A stretch of DNA of 64,000 bases from Clostridia bacterium (GCA_017410455.1 JAFQQT010000091.1:1-64000); one strand, 5' to 3'. Positions 7,489 to 16,199 are shown, counted from the stretch's first letter. Translations and numbers: made by a program. Notes: generated by a model from the sequence alone, not told the origin.

Positions 7489-8895
7489 TCACTTCCTCGG
7501 CAGATACTCCCTGATCTCAAAGCTCCCCGGCAGCGCCGCACGGAACGCCGCCAGATCAGCAAATGCGCCGTCCACGATCATCATTGCCGCCAGGTTGCCC
7601 AGCGCGGTGCCCTCGGTGGGGCCGGCGTAGACGGGCAGACCGGTGACGTCCGCGGTCATCTGGTTGAGCACCACGTTCGCACTGCCGCCGCCGACGATGT
7701 TGATGCTGGTGAAGGCCTTGCCGGTGATTTCGCTCATTTCCTTGATGGACTTGTCGTAGCACACTGCCAGACCCATCGTCACCGCGCGGAGAATGTCGGC
7801 GAGGCTCGCCGGCTCGGGGGCGCCTGCGTCCTTCAGAGCGGCACGGACTTCGTCCAGCATGCTGGCGGGGGCAAGGAAGCGGTTGTCCGCCGCGTCGATG
7901 TATGCGGGGTAAGCGGAGGCTGCGGCCATCTGCGCCATTTCCGCGAAGGAATGCACGCCGCCGATCTCCTTGTGGATGCACTGCAGCATCCACATGCCCA
8001 TGATGTTCTTGAGGAAGCGGGTCGTGCCGTTATAGCCGCCCTCGTTGGTGAAGCCGGCGTTCAGCGCAGCAACGCTGGTAACGGGGGCGGGGAGCTCCGT
8101 GCCCAGCAGGCTCCAGGTGCCGCTGGAGAGGAAGGCCGCGCCATCGTCCCTGGCGGGGACGGCCATGTAGGCGCTGCCGGTGTCGTGGGTGGCGGGGAGG
8201 ATGACGGTGGCGCTGCAGCCGGTCGCCTCTGCGATGGCGGAGGACAGCGGCCCCAGCACTGTGCCGGGCTTCACCATCGGCGTGCGGAACCACTTCTCCG
8301 GGATGCCGGCCGCCGCGCGGATGGTCTCCGACCAGGTGCCGGAATCCGCGTTGCACAGCGCGCCGGTGGTGCAGTTCGTCCACTCGTGGGCCTTTTTGCC
8401 GGTGAGGATGAAGGAGAGGTACTCCGGCATCATCATGAAGTCGTCGACTGTGTCGGCGTACTCCGGATGCTCCCTGACTACCGCCATCATCTGGTAAACG
8501 GTGTTGAAGGGCTGCTTGGCGATGCCGCACAGGCCGAAGTGGAAGGGGAAGGGCATGACCGTTTCCAGCTGGGCATCCATGCCGTCGGTGCGGCTGTCGC
8601 GGTAGGCCACAGCGTTGCCCACGCGGCGGTTGTCCCTGTCCAGGAGGACAAAATCCACGCCCCAGGTGTCGATGCCGATGTAATCCGGCGCAAGGCCTGC
8701 GTCCACGGCGGCCTTTACGCCCGCGACGACGTGGCGCTCCAGGCCCTCGATGTCCCAGCAGAGGTGGCCGTCCTTCATTTCTGCGCCGTTGGGGAAGCGG
8801 TAGACCTCGCGGGTTTCGATCCGGCCATCCGCCAGCCACGCGGCGATGTGCCGCCCGCTGGAGGCGCCGATGTCAATGGCAAGGTAGATCTTCAT
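7489..8895 (-). CDS. rhaB: Rhamnulokinase
   Basis: FGGY-family sugar kinase that phosphorylates L-rhamnulose at C1 with ATP. The N-terminal phosphate loop IDIGASSGR, the WGVDFVLLD block, SGTWSLLG, and the C-terminal ATP site NIVGGGSANVVLNQMTADVTG are all clear. 468 residues. ATG at 8895 with GGAGTG seven bases upstream, partly inside the end of rhaM. Only six bases separate the rhaM stop from this start, so the two are surely co-transcribed and probably coupled in translation. Confidence 0.97.
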   Translation of the reverse strand: MKIYLAIDIGASSGRHIAAWLADGRIETREVYRFPNGAEMKDGHLCWDIEGLERHVVAGVKAAVDAGLAPDYIGIDTWGVDFVLLDRDNRRVGNAVAYRDSRTDGMDAQLETVMPFPFHFGLCGIAKQPFNTVYQMMAVVREHPEYADTVDDFMMMPEYLSFILTGKKAHEWTNCTTGALCNADSGTWSETIRAAAGIPEKWFRTPMVKPGTVLGPLSSAIAEATGCSATVILPATHDTGSAYMAVPARDDGAAFLSSGTWSLLGTELPAPVTSVAALNAGFTNEGGYNGTTRFLKNIMGMWMLQCIHKEIGGVHSFAEMAQMAAASAYPAYIDAADNRFLAPASMLDEVRAALKDAGAPEPASLADILRAVTMGLAVCYDKSIKEMSEITGKAFTSINIVGGGSANVVLNQMTADVTGLPVYAGPTEGTALGNLAAMMIVDGAFADLAAFRAALPGSFEIREYLPRK

Positions 8896-8901
8896 GTTGC
8901 A

Positions 8902-9219
8902 TCACTCCATCAGAAACATCTGCTGCAGCTTGGGCTGTGCGCCGGTGACGGGATCCATCACAAGGTCCAGCACATCCTCCATGTACACGTTCCAGCGGTC
9001 GACGATGGGGCTGCCCGCCTGGGTCTTCTCGGCGAACTCGATTCCCTTCTCGCACTCGTAGTAGCCAAAGAGGACGTCGCCGTCGGACCAGATGGTGTAG
9101 TTGCAGATGCCTGCGGACTTGAGCAGCTCGACCATCTCCGGCCAGATCTCGTCGTGACGGCGCTTGTATTCCTCGCGCATACCGGGCTTGATGCGCCCCA
9201 TCCAGGCAAAACGTTCCAT
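8902..9219 (-). CDS. rhaM: L-rhamnose mutarotase
   Basis: Small enzyme that interconverts the alpha and beta anomers of L-rhamnose, supplying the form used by RhaA. 105 residues, with the family pattern MERFAWMGRIKPG, catalytic H22 in RRHDEIWPEM, YTIWSDGDVLFGYYE, and a closing VFLME-like tail (MFLME). AAAGGAGG precedes the ATG. First gene of the leftward rhaMBAD operon, read from the promoter at 9258. Confidence 0.96.
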   Translation of the reverse strand: MERFAWMGRIKPGMREEYKRRHDEIWPEMVELLKSAGICNYTIWSDGDVLFGYYECEKGIEFAEKTQAGSPIVDRWNVYMEDVLDLVMDPVTGAQPKLQQMFLME

Positions 9220-9257
9220 AAGCAGAGCCTCCTTTATTCACTTGATTTGCTGCCTCC

Positions 9258-9295
9258 ATTGTACCATAATCCGGCGAAATATGAAAGTGCTTTCT
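9258..9295 (-). promoter_or_regulatory. rhaMBAD promoter with a cre-like site
   Basis: Leftward extended -10 TGG-TACAAT at 9258-9263, with a weak -35 near 9281-9286. TGAAAGTGCTTTCT (9282-9295) covers the -35. It matches the CcpA cre consensus with two mismatches and is an inverted repeat GAAAG-tg-CTTTC. Catabolite repression of the rhamnose operon is the natural reading. This is inference. Confidence 0.55.
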
Positions 9296-9363
9296 GCCAT
9301 TTTCTGCGCGGTTGATTTTGCATGGTTTTCTGGCATTTTTGGGCTGTTCTGCATCGGGCTTCT

Positions 9364-9373
9364 GTGCTATAAT
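9364..9373 (+). promoter_or_regulatory. Promoter -10 of the CE12-GH105 gene
   Basis: TGTGC-TATAAT, an extended -10 with a poor -35, 37 bases before the start codon. The gap 9220-9409 therefore carries two divergent promoters. Confidence 0.6.
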
Positions 9374-9409
9374 GGGGAAAAGCGCCGTTTTGCGAAAGGA
9401 GAATACGCG

Positions 9410-11140
9410 ATGCCGAAAATCTATATCATTGGCGATTCCACGGTGGAGAACAACACGCCGCCCTTCCGGGGCTGGGGCTGGGCGCTGCCGGAATACCTGG
9501 CGGAGGGCGTGGAGGTCGTCAACATTGCCAAGAGCGGCTGCAGCACCCGCAGCTTCCTCGATCAGGGCCGCTTCCAGCCTGCGCGGGAGGGCCTGCGGCA
9601 GGGCGATGTGCTGATGATCCAGTTCGGCCACAACGACGAGAAGGACGCCAACGACCTGCACACCGACCCTGGCAGCAGCTATCCGGCGATGCTGCGCATG
9701 TACTGCCGGGAGGCCATGGCCAAGGGCGCGCTGCCGGTGTTGCTGACGCCGGTGAGCCGCCGCATCTATGTGGGCGGCGGAAGCCTGCTGTACACCCACG
9801 GCGAGTACCCGGCGGCGGTGAAGAAGGTGGCGGCGGAGCTGAATGTGCCCTGCCTGGACCTCAAGATGGCCAGCCGCGCCCTGTACCTTTCCGGCACGGA
9901 GGAGCAGACGGCGCAGCTGTTCGTGCGCCTTGCTCCCGGCGAGCACCCCGACTTCCCCGACGGGCACGATGACAGGACCCACTTCAATGCCGACGGCGCG
10001 CGGAAGATCGCGGGCCTGGTGGCGGACATGATGGGCCGGGAGCCCCGTCTGCAGCGCTTCGTGAAGCGGGCGGAGGTGGTGGAGCCCTCCGAATACAAGG
10101 CCATCGCTGACCGTGTGCTGGGGATGCTCCAAAGAGCCGACGGCAACGACCCCTCCCGCGGTCACCTGACGATGAACAACTGGGAGTGGCCCACCGGCGT
10201 GGCCCTCTACGGCATCTACAAGACCTACCAGCAGAGCGGCGACAGGGCCATCCTCGACTACCTCACCGGCTGGTATGACGACATGCTGCACAGGGAAGTT
10301 CAGCCCCATCGCAACGTCAATACCGTCGCGCCCGTGCTGACGCTGACCTGCCTGTACGACGAAACCCGGAATCCGGAGTACCTGACCCATATCGAGAGCT
10401 GGGCGCATTGGGTGCTGCATGAGATGCCCCGCACGGAGTATGGCGGACTGCAGCACTGCACCGTCTGGAACAAGCACCACCAGCAGCTCTGGTGCGACAC
10501 GCTGTTCATGGTGTGCCTGTTCCTGGCCAAGGCAGGCGTGGTGCTGAATAAGCCCGAGTGGATCGACGAGGCGGAGTACCAGTTCCTGCTGCATGTGCGC
10601 TACCTGCAGGACAAGGTCAGCGGCATGTTCTACCACGGCTGGATCTTCGATGGCCGGCACAACTACGCCAACGCGAAGTGGGCCCGCGGCAACGCTTGGT
10701 TCACCGCCGCGGCCATCGAGCTCAAGGACATCACCGGCCGCGAGAACGCCGCCATGCGCATGATCCTCTCCGCCTGGCAGGATCAGGTGCTGGCCCTGTG
10801 GAAGTACCAGCGCGTCAACGGCCTGTACACCACGCTCATCGACGTGGAGGAGACCTACTGCGAGACCAGCGCCACGGCGGCCATCGCCTATGGCGTATTG
10901 AAGGGCGTGCGCATGGGCGTGCTGACGGAGGACAAGTACGTCGAGATGGGCAAGCTGGCCGCGCAGGCGGTGCTGAACCAGATCGACTCCACCGGCGCGG
11001 TGCAGGGTGTGTCCGGCGGCACCGGCATGGGCTACAATCTGCAGCATTACAAGGACATCATCGTCACCCCGACCGCCTATGGTCAGGGCCTGACCTTCCT
11101 GATGATCACCGAGCTGATGCAGGGCGTGGTGAAGCTCTGA
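9410..11140 (+). CDS. Fusion: rhamnogalacturonan acetylesterase (CE12) + unsaturated rhamnogalacturonyl hydrolase (GH105)
   Basis: Two RG-I enzymes in one 576-residue chain. Residues 1 to about 205 are an SGNH esterase of CE12 type: nucleophile S10 in IIGDSTVE, IAKSGCSTR, QFGHND (71-76), and the acid/base pair in DRTHF (D188, H191). It should remove acetyl groups from galacturonate. From about 215 to the end is an (alpha/alpha)6 GH105 domain with the catalytic Asp in LWCDTLFM (D363), W-rich YHGWIFDG and WARGNAW. This domain should remove the 4,5-unsaturated galacturonate left by RG lyase. The start at 9410 follows AAAGGAG and a promoter; an earlier frame-open start is upstream of the -10. No signal peptide, so it is cytoplasmic. 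It is divergent from rhaMBAD. Confidence 0.9.
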   Translation: MPKIYIIGDSTVENNTPPFRGWGWALPEYLAEGVEVVNIAKSGCSTRSFLDQGRFQPAREGLRQGDVLMIQFGHNDEKDANDLHTDPGSSYPAMLRMYCREAMAKGALPVLLTPVSRRIYVGGGSLLYTHGEYPAAVKKVAAELNVPCLDLKMASRALYLSGTEEQTAQLFVRLAPGEHPDFPDGHDDRTHFNADGARKIAGLVADMMGREPRLQRFVKRAEVVEPSEYKAIADRVLGMLQRADGNDPSRGHLTMNNWEWPTGVALYGIYKTYQQSGDRAILDYLTGWYDDMLHREVQPHRNVNTVAPVLTLTCLYDETRNPEYLTHIESWAHWVLHEMPRTEYGGLQHCTVWNKHHQQLWCDTLFMVCLFLAKAGVVLNKPEWIDEAEYQFLLHVRYLQDKVSGMFYHGWIFDGRHNYANAKWARGNAWFTAAAIELKDITGRENAAMRMILSAWQDQVLALWKYQRVNGLYTTLIDVEETYCETSATAAIAYGVLKGVRMGVLTEDKYVEMGKLAAQAVLNQIDSTGAVQGVSGGTGMGYNLQHYKDIIVTPTAYGQGLTFLMITELMQGVVKL

Positions 11141-11159
11141 TTCTTTCCTTGATGCAGGG

Positions 11160-11192
11160 GACGGCATGGCTGCGGCTGTGCCGTCTCTTTTT
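11160..11192 (+). terminator. Terminator of the CE12-GH105 gene
   Basis: A 7-bp stem GACGGCA/TGCCGTC followed by TCTTTTTCT, 20 bases after the stop. Confidence 0.75.
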
Positions 11193-11231
11193 CTGTGAAC
11201 GGGAAGGGCAGGAGCCTGAAATCCCGCTGCA

Positions 11232-11261
11232 CAAAAAGAGGCAGAGCCTTGCGGCTCTGCC
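11232..11261 (-). terminator. Terminator of the first ABC importer operon
   Basis: On the minus strand GGCAGAGCC-gcaa-GGCTCTGCC followed by TCTTTTTG, 15 bases after the stop of the binding-protein gene. Confidence 0.88.
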
Positions 11262-11275
11262 CCGTGGGGTCAGGA

Positions 11276-12910
11276 TTAACGGTTGGGCAGCTTGGTGGTC
11301 TGGCCGGCCTCGTAGGCTTCCAGACGCTCGTCGATGATCTCCTGGTAGCCGGCGTCCAGGTACTCCTGGCTCAGCTCAGCGTACAGATCGTCGAACTCGT
11401 CGGGGTCGCACTTGACCAGCTTGGCGTAGTACTCCTGGTACAGGCTCAGCAGGGTCGCGGTGTACTCAGCCTCGGACTCGATAGCCACGGCGAAGATGGG
11501 ATCGGAGTAGGCGTTGCCAGCGTCGGCGATGGCCTTGGTGTTGGCGTACCAGCTGTCGATCATCATCTGGGTGAAGTCCTGGGGCAGACCCTGGGGCGCG
11601 ATGGAGGCGATGGACTCCTCGATGGTGCCCACGACCTTGGAGGCATGCACCAGACAGGTCATGTCGATGTTCATGTTGTGGTTGAGCATCATGTCGCCCA
11701 TGTAGGAGCCGTCAACGACGGGCTTGCCATCAACCATGGTGTAGGTGACGCCTTCGACGCCGTTCTCAAGCACGAACAGGTTCTCGGGCTGGATCATCCA
11801 CTCCATCAGCATCCAGGCAGCCTTCAGCTGATCCTCGGTCGCGTAGGAGGAGAAGCCGACGATCATGCCGAAGGGGTTGTCGGCACGGTTGCGGGCGGTG
11901 GCAACGCCTTCCTCCTCAACGGAGTACGCGCCGGCGATGGCCAGCTCAGCACCGGGGTTGTTGGCGTAGAAGGCGTTCAGCCAGTCCACGTTGGCAGCCA
12001 TGTAGCCGCCGTAGGAGTAGGTCTTGCCGTTGATGAAGTCGGTCTGCAGCTGATCGGAAGCGGCGCCGACGGTGTTCTTCTCCAGGTCGAACTCGGAGGA
12101 ATACCAGCCCATGTGGTACTCAGCGTTCAGACGCTTGAGCAGGCGGTAGGTGGGCTCCCAGGTCAGGGAAGCGGTGCCCAGGGAGCAGTGCTGCGCCCAC
12201 TCGGCCTCGACCAGGTCCTGATCATGGAATGCGAAGTTGGCAACGTAAGCGGCGGTGGGGATACCCAGGCCCAGAGGCGCGGTATCGGTCAGGCCGGCTT
12301 CGATGATCTTGTTGATGGCGTCCACATACTCCTCGTAGGAGGCGGGCACATGGTCATAGCCAACGGCGCGGAGCCAGTCCATACGCACGAAGGTGTACCA
12401 AGTGTAGCCGGTGTTGTAGTAGGGGCGCTCGGACAGGACGAAGTAGGTCTCGCCGTTGATGTCCGTGTAGTTCAGCTGGTTGTTCTCCACCATCTTGCCG
12501 TAGTAGGTGGGAGCGATCTTGGCAAACGCCTCCAGATCGATGGTCTGCATGGCGCCGTCGGTGGCCCACTGGGCAACCTTGGGATAGTCATACTCCATCA
12601 TGATGGTGGGGGTCTGCTTGGCCGCGATCAGCATGGAGTACTTGGTCATCACGTCGCCGCGGGGGATGGCAACGTAGTCGACTTCGATATTCCACTTGTC
12701 GCCGAACTCCTTCTGGATCCACTGGGTCCAGTAGTTGTCGTCAACGGCGGGATAGCCGGCCTTGGAACGGTCGTAGACGGGGACGGTGATGGTCACGCGC
12801 TCCTCGAAGGGAGTCCACGCGGCCATGCCGGTGGCTTCCTCGGCGGATGCGATGCTCAGCATGCCGAGGCACATCACCAGAGCCAGGAACAGGGATACGA
12901 TGCGCTTCAT
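11276..12910 (-). CDS. Extracellular sugar-binding protein of an LplABC-type importer (first copy)
   Basis: Solute receptor for a carbohydrate ABC importer of the LplA/YtcQ kind. 544 residues, starting at MKRIVSLFLALVM with AGGAGG upstream (start 12910; the open frame continues 5' without a ribosome site). A Sec signal ends at IASA-EE. The only Cys in it (VMCLGM) has Met at the -1 lipobox position, so it is probably not a standard lipoprotein. The mature part has the large two-lobe pattern rich in Trp, Tyr and Asn. It is last in the leftward operon permease-permease-receptor. The 172-base gap before it holds a hairpin leader shared with the second importer. An RG-I oligosaccharide is the likely cargo, judged from the neighbours. 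Confidence 0.88.
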   Translation of the reverse strand: MKRIVSLFLALVMCLGMLSIASAEEATGMAAWTPFEERVTITVPVYDRSKAGYPAVDDNYWTQWIQKEFGDKWNIEVDYVAIPRGDVMTKYSMLIAAKQTPTIMMEYDYPKVAQWATDGAMQTIDLEAFAKIAPTYYGKMVENNQLNYTDINGETYFVLSERPYYNTGYTWYTFVRMDWLRAVGYDHVPASYEEYVDAINKIIEAGLTDTAPLGLGIPTAAYVANFAFHDQDLVEAEWAQHCSLGTASLTWEPTYRLLKRLNAEYHMGWYSSEFDLEKNTVGAASDQLQTDFINGKTYSYGGYMAANVDWLNAFYANNPGAELAIAGAYSVEEEGVATARNRADNPFGMIVGFSSYATEDQLKAAWMLMEWMIQPENLFVLENGVEGVTYTMVDGKPVVDGSYMGDMMLNHNMNIDMTCLVHASKVVGTIEESIASIAPQGLPQDFTQMMIDSWYANTKAIADAGNAYSDPIFAVAIESEAEYTATLLSLYQEYYAKLVKCDPDEFDDLYAELSQEYLDAGYQEIIDERLEAYEAGQTTKLPNR

Positions 12911-12939
12911 GGGGATACCTCCTTGAAGATTTATGTTCT

Positions 12940-12973
12940 TGACGGATCGCCTTCCGTCAGGAATCCGAAGGGG
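12940..12973 (-). promoter_or_regulatory. Leader hairpin plus CTTCGGATT motif before the first receptor gene
   Basis: On the minus strand a CCCCTTCGGATT motif (12962-12973) is followed by the stem-loop TGACGGA/TCCGTCA (12940-12959) and, 30 bases before the ATG, a strong AGGAGG. The same order occurs before the second receptor gene at 24741-24773, with a different stem sequence. It probably stabilises or boosts the receptor part of the mRNA. Confidence 0.55.
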
Positions 12974-13082
12974 AAAATGGTACACACTCTTTGCAGCGGT
13001 CAGCGCGTCGCGACGCACTCTCTGTGCGCCGTGACCCCCGCAAGGGAACCAACGAGCGCGGGAGCGCAGGAACGTAACGAAG

Positions 13083-14018
13083 TTACCCCTTGACCGCGCC
13101 GATCATGGCGCCCTTGACGAAGTACTTCTGCACGAAGGGGTAGACCATGATGATGGGCAGGGTGGCGAACATGATGGTGGCCGCCTGCAGCACTTCCGGG
13201 GTGGAAACGACCGCGGCGTTCTCCGACAGGCTGATGGCGTCCTGGCCGGAGGAGAGCACCATGTTGGACAGCAGGTACTGCAGGGGCTGCAGGGCCTTGG
13301 TGGTGATGTAGTACTTCGCGTCGGCGTAGGCATTCCAGCGGCCGACGGCGTAGAAGAGGCTCAGGGTGGCGATGATGGGCTTGGACAGGGGCAGCACCAC
13401 ATGCCAGAGGGTCTGGAAATGGTTTGCGCCGTCCAGCTTGGCCGCCTCATGCAGGCTCTCCGGAATGGTGGACACCAGGAAGGAGCGCATGATGAGCATG
13501 TTGTAGGGGGAGAAGGCCAGAGGAAGCACCAGCACCCACATGGTGTCCAGCAGCTTCAGGTCGTTCATCAGCAGGTACTCGGGGATGAGACCGGCGGAAA
13601 AGTACATGGTGAACATCAGCACGAAGGCGAAGCCGGCGCGTCCCTTCAGCCCGCGGATGGACAGCGGGTAGGCCGCGCAGATGGTCACCACCATGCCGAA
13701 GACGGTGAACAGCAGCGTCACCAGGATGGTGTAGAACATCGAGTGGATCAGCTGGCCATCCTTGAAGATGGAAACGTAAGCGTCGAAGTTGATGTCCTTG
13801 GGCCAGAGGTAAACCGACTTGGACAGCACTGCCGTGTTGGAGGAGATGCTCTTGGCTGCCACGTGGATGAAGGGCAGCACACAGGTCAGCGACAGGATGA
13901 GGATGACGAGGGCGATGATGAAGTCGGAGAAGTGGACGCGGTTCACGCCGCGCCAAATGCTTTCCTTCTTCTCCCTGACGGGCTGCTTGGGGAGGTTCGC
14001 AGCATTCACGTTTGACAC
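13083..14018 (-). CDS. Carbohydrate ABC transporter permease, LplC/YtcP type (first importer)
   Basis: One half of the membrane channel of the importer. 311 residues with six hydrophobic helices and the ATPase-docking EAA loop HEAAKLDGANHFQTLWHVVLP at about 200-220. The ends match the family (FIHVAAKSIS early, QKYFVKGAMIGAVKG at the C-terminus). GTG start at 14018 with GGAGGAG seven bases upstream. It follows the other permease by 18 bases. No ATPase gene lies in the operon, so a shared MsmX-like ATPase elsewhere must drive it. Confidence 0.93.
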   Translation of the reverse strand: MSNVNAANLPKQPVREKKESIWRGVNRVHFSDFIIALVILILSLTCVLPFIHVAAKSISSNTAVLSKSVYLWPKDINFDAYVSIFKDGQLIHSMFYTILVTLLFTVFGMVVTICAAYPLSIRGLKGRAGFAFVLMFTMYFSAGLIPEYLLMNDLKLLDTMWVLVLPLAFSPYNMLIMRSFLVSTIPESLHEAAKLDGANHFQTLWHVVLPLSKPIIATLSLFYAVGRWNAYADAKYYITTKALQPLQYLLSNMVLSSGQDAISLSENAAVVSTPEVLQAATIMFATLPIIMVYPFVQKYFVKGAMIGAVKG

Positions 14019-14036
14019 TTTGCTTCTCCTCCTTCC

Positions 14037-14984
14037 TTACAGCAGACCGTCTTCGCCAAGGCGCTTGGACACCCAGTCGGAGCCAAGCACCAGCAGAAGA
14101 CCGGTCAGGGACTGGAACAGACCCACGGCCGTGGCGCGGCTGAAGTTACCGCCGGCCAGGCCCTTCTCGTAGATGTAGATGGCCAGCTGGTACTGGTACT
14201 CCTTGACCGACACGTTGCCGAAAGCGCTCAGGCGCTCGTAGTTGGAGCCCATCACGCGACCCAGGTTCATGATCAGCAGGGTGACCATCGTGCCGCGGAT
14301 GCAGGGGAGGGTCACGTTCCAGATCTTGCGCAGGCGGCCCGCGCCGTCAATGGTGGCGGCTTCGTACAGCTCCGCGTCGATGCCGGTGATGGCTGCCAAG
14401 TAAATGATGGAGCCCCAGCCCATGTTCTGCCATACGCCGATGAGCAGGTAGGTCACCGCCCAGTGCCCGGGTTCTGACAGGTAGGGGATGCCATCCTCGA
14501 TCCACCCCAGGTTGATCATCAGCACGTTGATCAGGCCCGTTTCCGGCTTGAAGAGCGTCAGCGCCACGGAGGCGATGATCGGCCAGGAGAGGAAGTGCGG
14601 CAGGTACAGCACCGTCTGCGTCAGCTTCTTGTAGCGGGGGAAGCGCAGCTCGTTGAGCATCAGCGCCAGCAGAATCGGCACCGGGAAGCCCACCAGCAGG
14701 TCAAGGAAGTTGAAGGAGAGGGAGTTCTTCAGGGCACGGTGGAAGTCCTTGTCCTTGAAGATCTTCTCGAAGGTTTCGATGCCGACCCATTCGCTGCCGT
14801 CGTAACCCTTTGCAGGCTTGTAGTTCATGAACGCCATCCGCAGGCCCGGATAGGCTGCGTACTTGAAGATGATCACGAACAGGATCGGAATGAGGATCAG
14901 CAGATACAGCTGCCAGTTGTTCTTCAGATACACACCGAAGATCTTGATCTTGCGGTTGTTATCGAGGGTACGCGGTTGCGACAT
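14037..14984 (-). CDS. Carbohydrate ABC transporter permease, LplB/YteP type (first importer)
   Basis: The other channel subunit, 315 residues, six predicted helices, with LLILIPILFVIIFKYAAYPGLRMAF-type first helix (positions about 28-50) and the EAA loop YEAATIDGAGRLRKIWNVTLP. ATG at 14984 is seven bases after GGAGG; a GTG one codon earlier is a possible alternative. First gene of the leftward operon. The promoter is at 15058 and the divergent AraC gene is the probable regulator. Confidence 0.93.
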   Translation of the reverse strand: MSQPRTLDNNRKIKIFGVYLKNNWQLYLLILIPILFVIIFKYAAYPGLRMAFMNYKPAKGYDGSEWVGIETFEKIFKDKDFHRALKNSLSFNFLDLLVGFPVPILLALMLNELRFPRYKKLTQTVLYLPHFLSWPIIASVALTLFKPETGLINVLMINLGWIEDGIPYLSEPGHWAVTYLLIGVWQNMGWGSIIYLAAITGIDAELYEAATIDGAGRLRKIWNVTLPCIRGTMVTLLIMNLGRVMGSNYERLSAFGNVSVKEYQYQLAIYIYEKGLAGGNFSRATAVGLFQSLTGLLLVLGSDWVSKRLGEDGLL

Positions 14985-15057
14985 CACGATGCCTCCCTGC
15001 AGATTGGCGTGTTTTGGTATGCGTCGATGGGAACGGATATAGACATTTCTTGCCTCT

Positions 15058-15063
15058 ATTATA
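15058..15063 (-). promoter_or_regulatory. -10 of the first importer operon
   Basis: TATAAT on the minus strand with a weak TGGAAC-like -35 at 17 bases. The 5' leader is about 70 bases. It shares the 234-base gap with the araC-type promoter. Confidence 0.6.
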
Positions 15064-15141
15064 GCGCACTATAGGTTTGTGTTCCATTTGAAAGAAACTC
15101 AATACTGCGCAAAAACGACCATGTTTAGCGTCGGTTTTGTC

Positions 15142-15169
15142 TTGAAATTATGAAAAAATGTGCTATACT
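15142..15169 (+). promoter_or_regulatory. Promoter of the AraC-family gene
   Basis: TTGAAA (15142-15147), 16-bp spacer, extended TGTGC-TATACT (-10 at 15164-15169). AAAACGACC (15112-15120) just upstream recurs inside a palindrome at 18502. This promoter excludes the in-frame ATG at 15150. Confidence 0.65.
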
Positions 15170-15218
15170 GGTAAACGAAAAGACAAACAAGACATTCGTG
15201 CAGGGGGTAAATGGACAA

Positions 15219-16151
15219 ATGGCACAGGCCAAACGAACGGTTGTGGAGTACCGGATCTATGAGCTGCCGCTGGAATTGCCCATCGTGTGCCTGACGGGCG
15301 ACGCGTGGCGGATCTCGGATGTGCCGGCGGAGCGGCTGCATTTCCACAACTGCATGGAGATCGGCTTCTGCCATTCTGAAGATGGCTACCTGGACTTCGA
15401 GACGGAGCGGACGCCCTTTGAAGCGGGGGATGTGTTCATCATCCCGCGCCATGTGCCGCACACGACCTGCTCACGCGAGGGCTGCAAGAGCCGCTGGAGC
15501 TACCTCTTTGTGGACCTGGACGCGCTGACGTCCGCCCTGCTGCCCTCGGACGAGGCCTATCGCCTGCGCCAACGCACGCGCATCAGCAAGCCCATGAAGA
15601 TCACCCGCGAAAGCGATGAGCGGCTGCACTTCCTGTGCCGCTGCATGCTGGAGGAGGCCAGCCGGGAGGACGAGGACGCGCGCGGCATGCTGCAGATCTA
15701 CGCCCTCGCCGCGGCCAGCGAGCTGCAGCGCCGCAGCACCGACGCCTCCCGCCATTCCGCAAAGAACAGCAAGGCCTTCCCCCTCAAGCCCGCCCTGGAA
15801 TACATCCACGACCACTACATGGAGCCCTGCGACGCCTCCACCCTGGCCAGCCTCTGCCATCTGAGCCAGACCCACTTCCGGCGGCTGTTCCTGTCCTGCA
15901 TGGGGTCAACGCCGCTGCAGTTTGTCATCTCCACCCGCATTTATCAGGCCTGCGTGATGCTGCTCAACAGCGACGAGCCGGTGCTGACCATCGCCCAGGC
16001 GGTGGGCATGCCCTCGGTGTCGAGCTTCAACCGCAACTTCCAGCAGGTGATGGGCATGAGCCCCCGCCAGTACCGCACCTCCACCGCCCGCCCCAGCCCC
16101 ATGAAGGGCTCCATCCTGCCCTACCGCGGCTGGACGCTGCCGGAGGGGTGA
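15219..16151 (+). CDS. AraC-family transcriptional regulator
   Basis: 310 residues. The N-terminal half is a cupin-type sensor (RLHFHNCMEIGFCHSEDG, FEAGDVFIIPRHVPHTT). The last 100 residues form the double helix-turn-helix: ASLCHLSQTHFRRLFLSCMG and the second one ending in SSFNRNFQQVMGMSPRQYR. I start it at 15219 after a GGGGG purine run, because the longer frame begins upstream of the promoter. It is divergent from the first importer operon, so it is the best candidate for an inducer-dependent activator of this operon and perhaps of other RG-I genes. The ligand is unknown. Confidence 0.9.
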   Translation: MAQAKRTVVEYRIYELPLELPIVCLTGDAWRISDVPAERLHFHNCMEIGFCHSEDGYLDFETERTPFEAGDVFIIPRHVPHTTCSREGCKSRWSYLFVDLDALTSALLPSDEAYRLRQRTRISKPMKITRESDERLHFLCRCMLEEASREDEDARGMLQIYALAAASELQRRSTDASRHSAKNSKAFPLKPALEYIHDHYMEPCDASTLASLCHLSQTHFRRLFLSCMGSTPLQFVISTRIYQACVMLLNSDEPVLTIAQAVGMPSVSSFNRNFQQVMGMSPRQYRTSTARPSPMKGSILPYRGWTLPEG

Positions 16152-16199
16152 GAAGCGGATGCTGACCGAATGAAAACCAAATGAAAAGCGAATAAAGAA

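Noticed and set aside
8873..11167. A 764-codon leftward open frame opposite the CE12-GH105 gene, and similar long frames opposite mfd, PL11, the GH2 and P-ATPase genes
   Set aside because: They are mirror frames of GC-rich genes, have Ala/Gly/His/Arg-rich low-complexity translations, no ribosome sites, and the opposite strand encodes clear families.
15150..15218. Longer N-terminus of the AraC-family protein starting at 15150
   Set aside because: The -10 element at 15164-15169 lies inside that extension, so it would not be in the mRNA.
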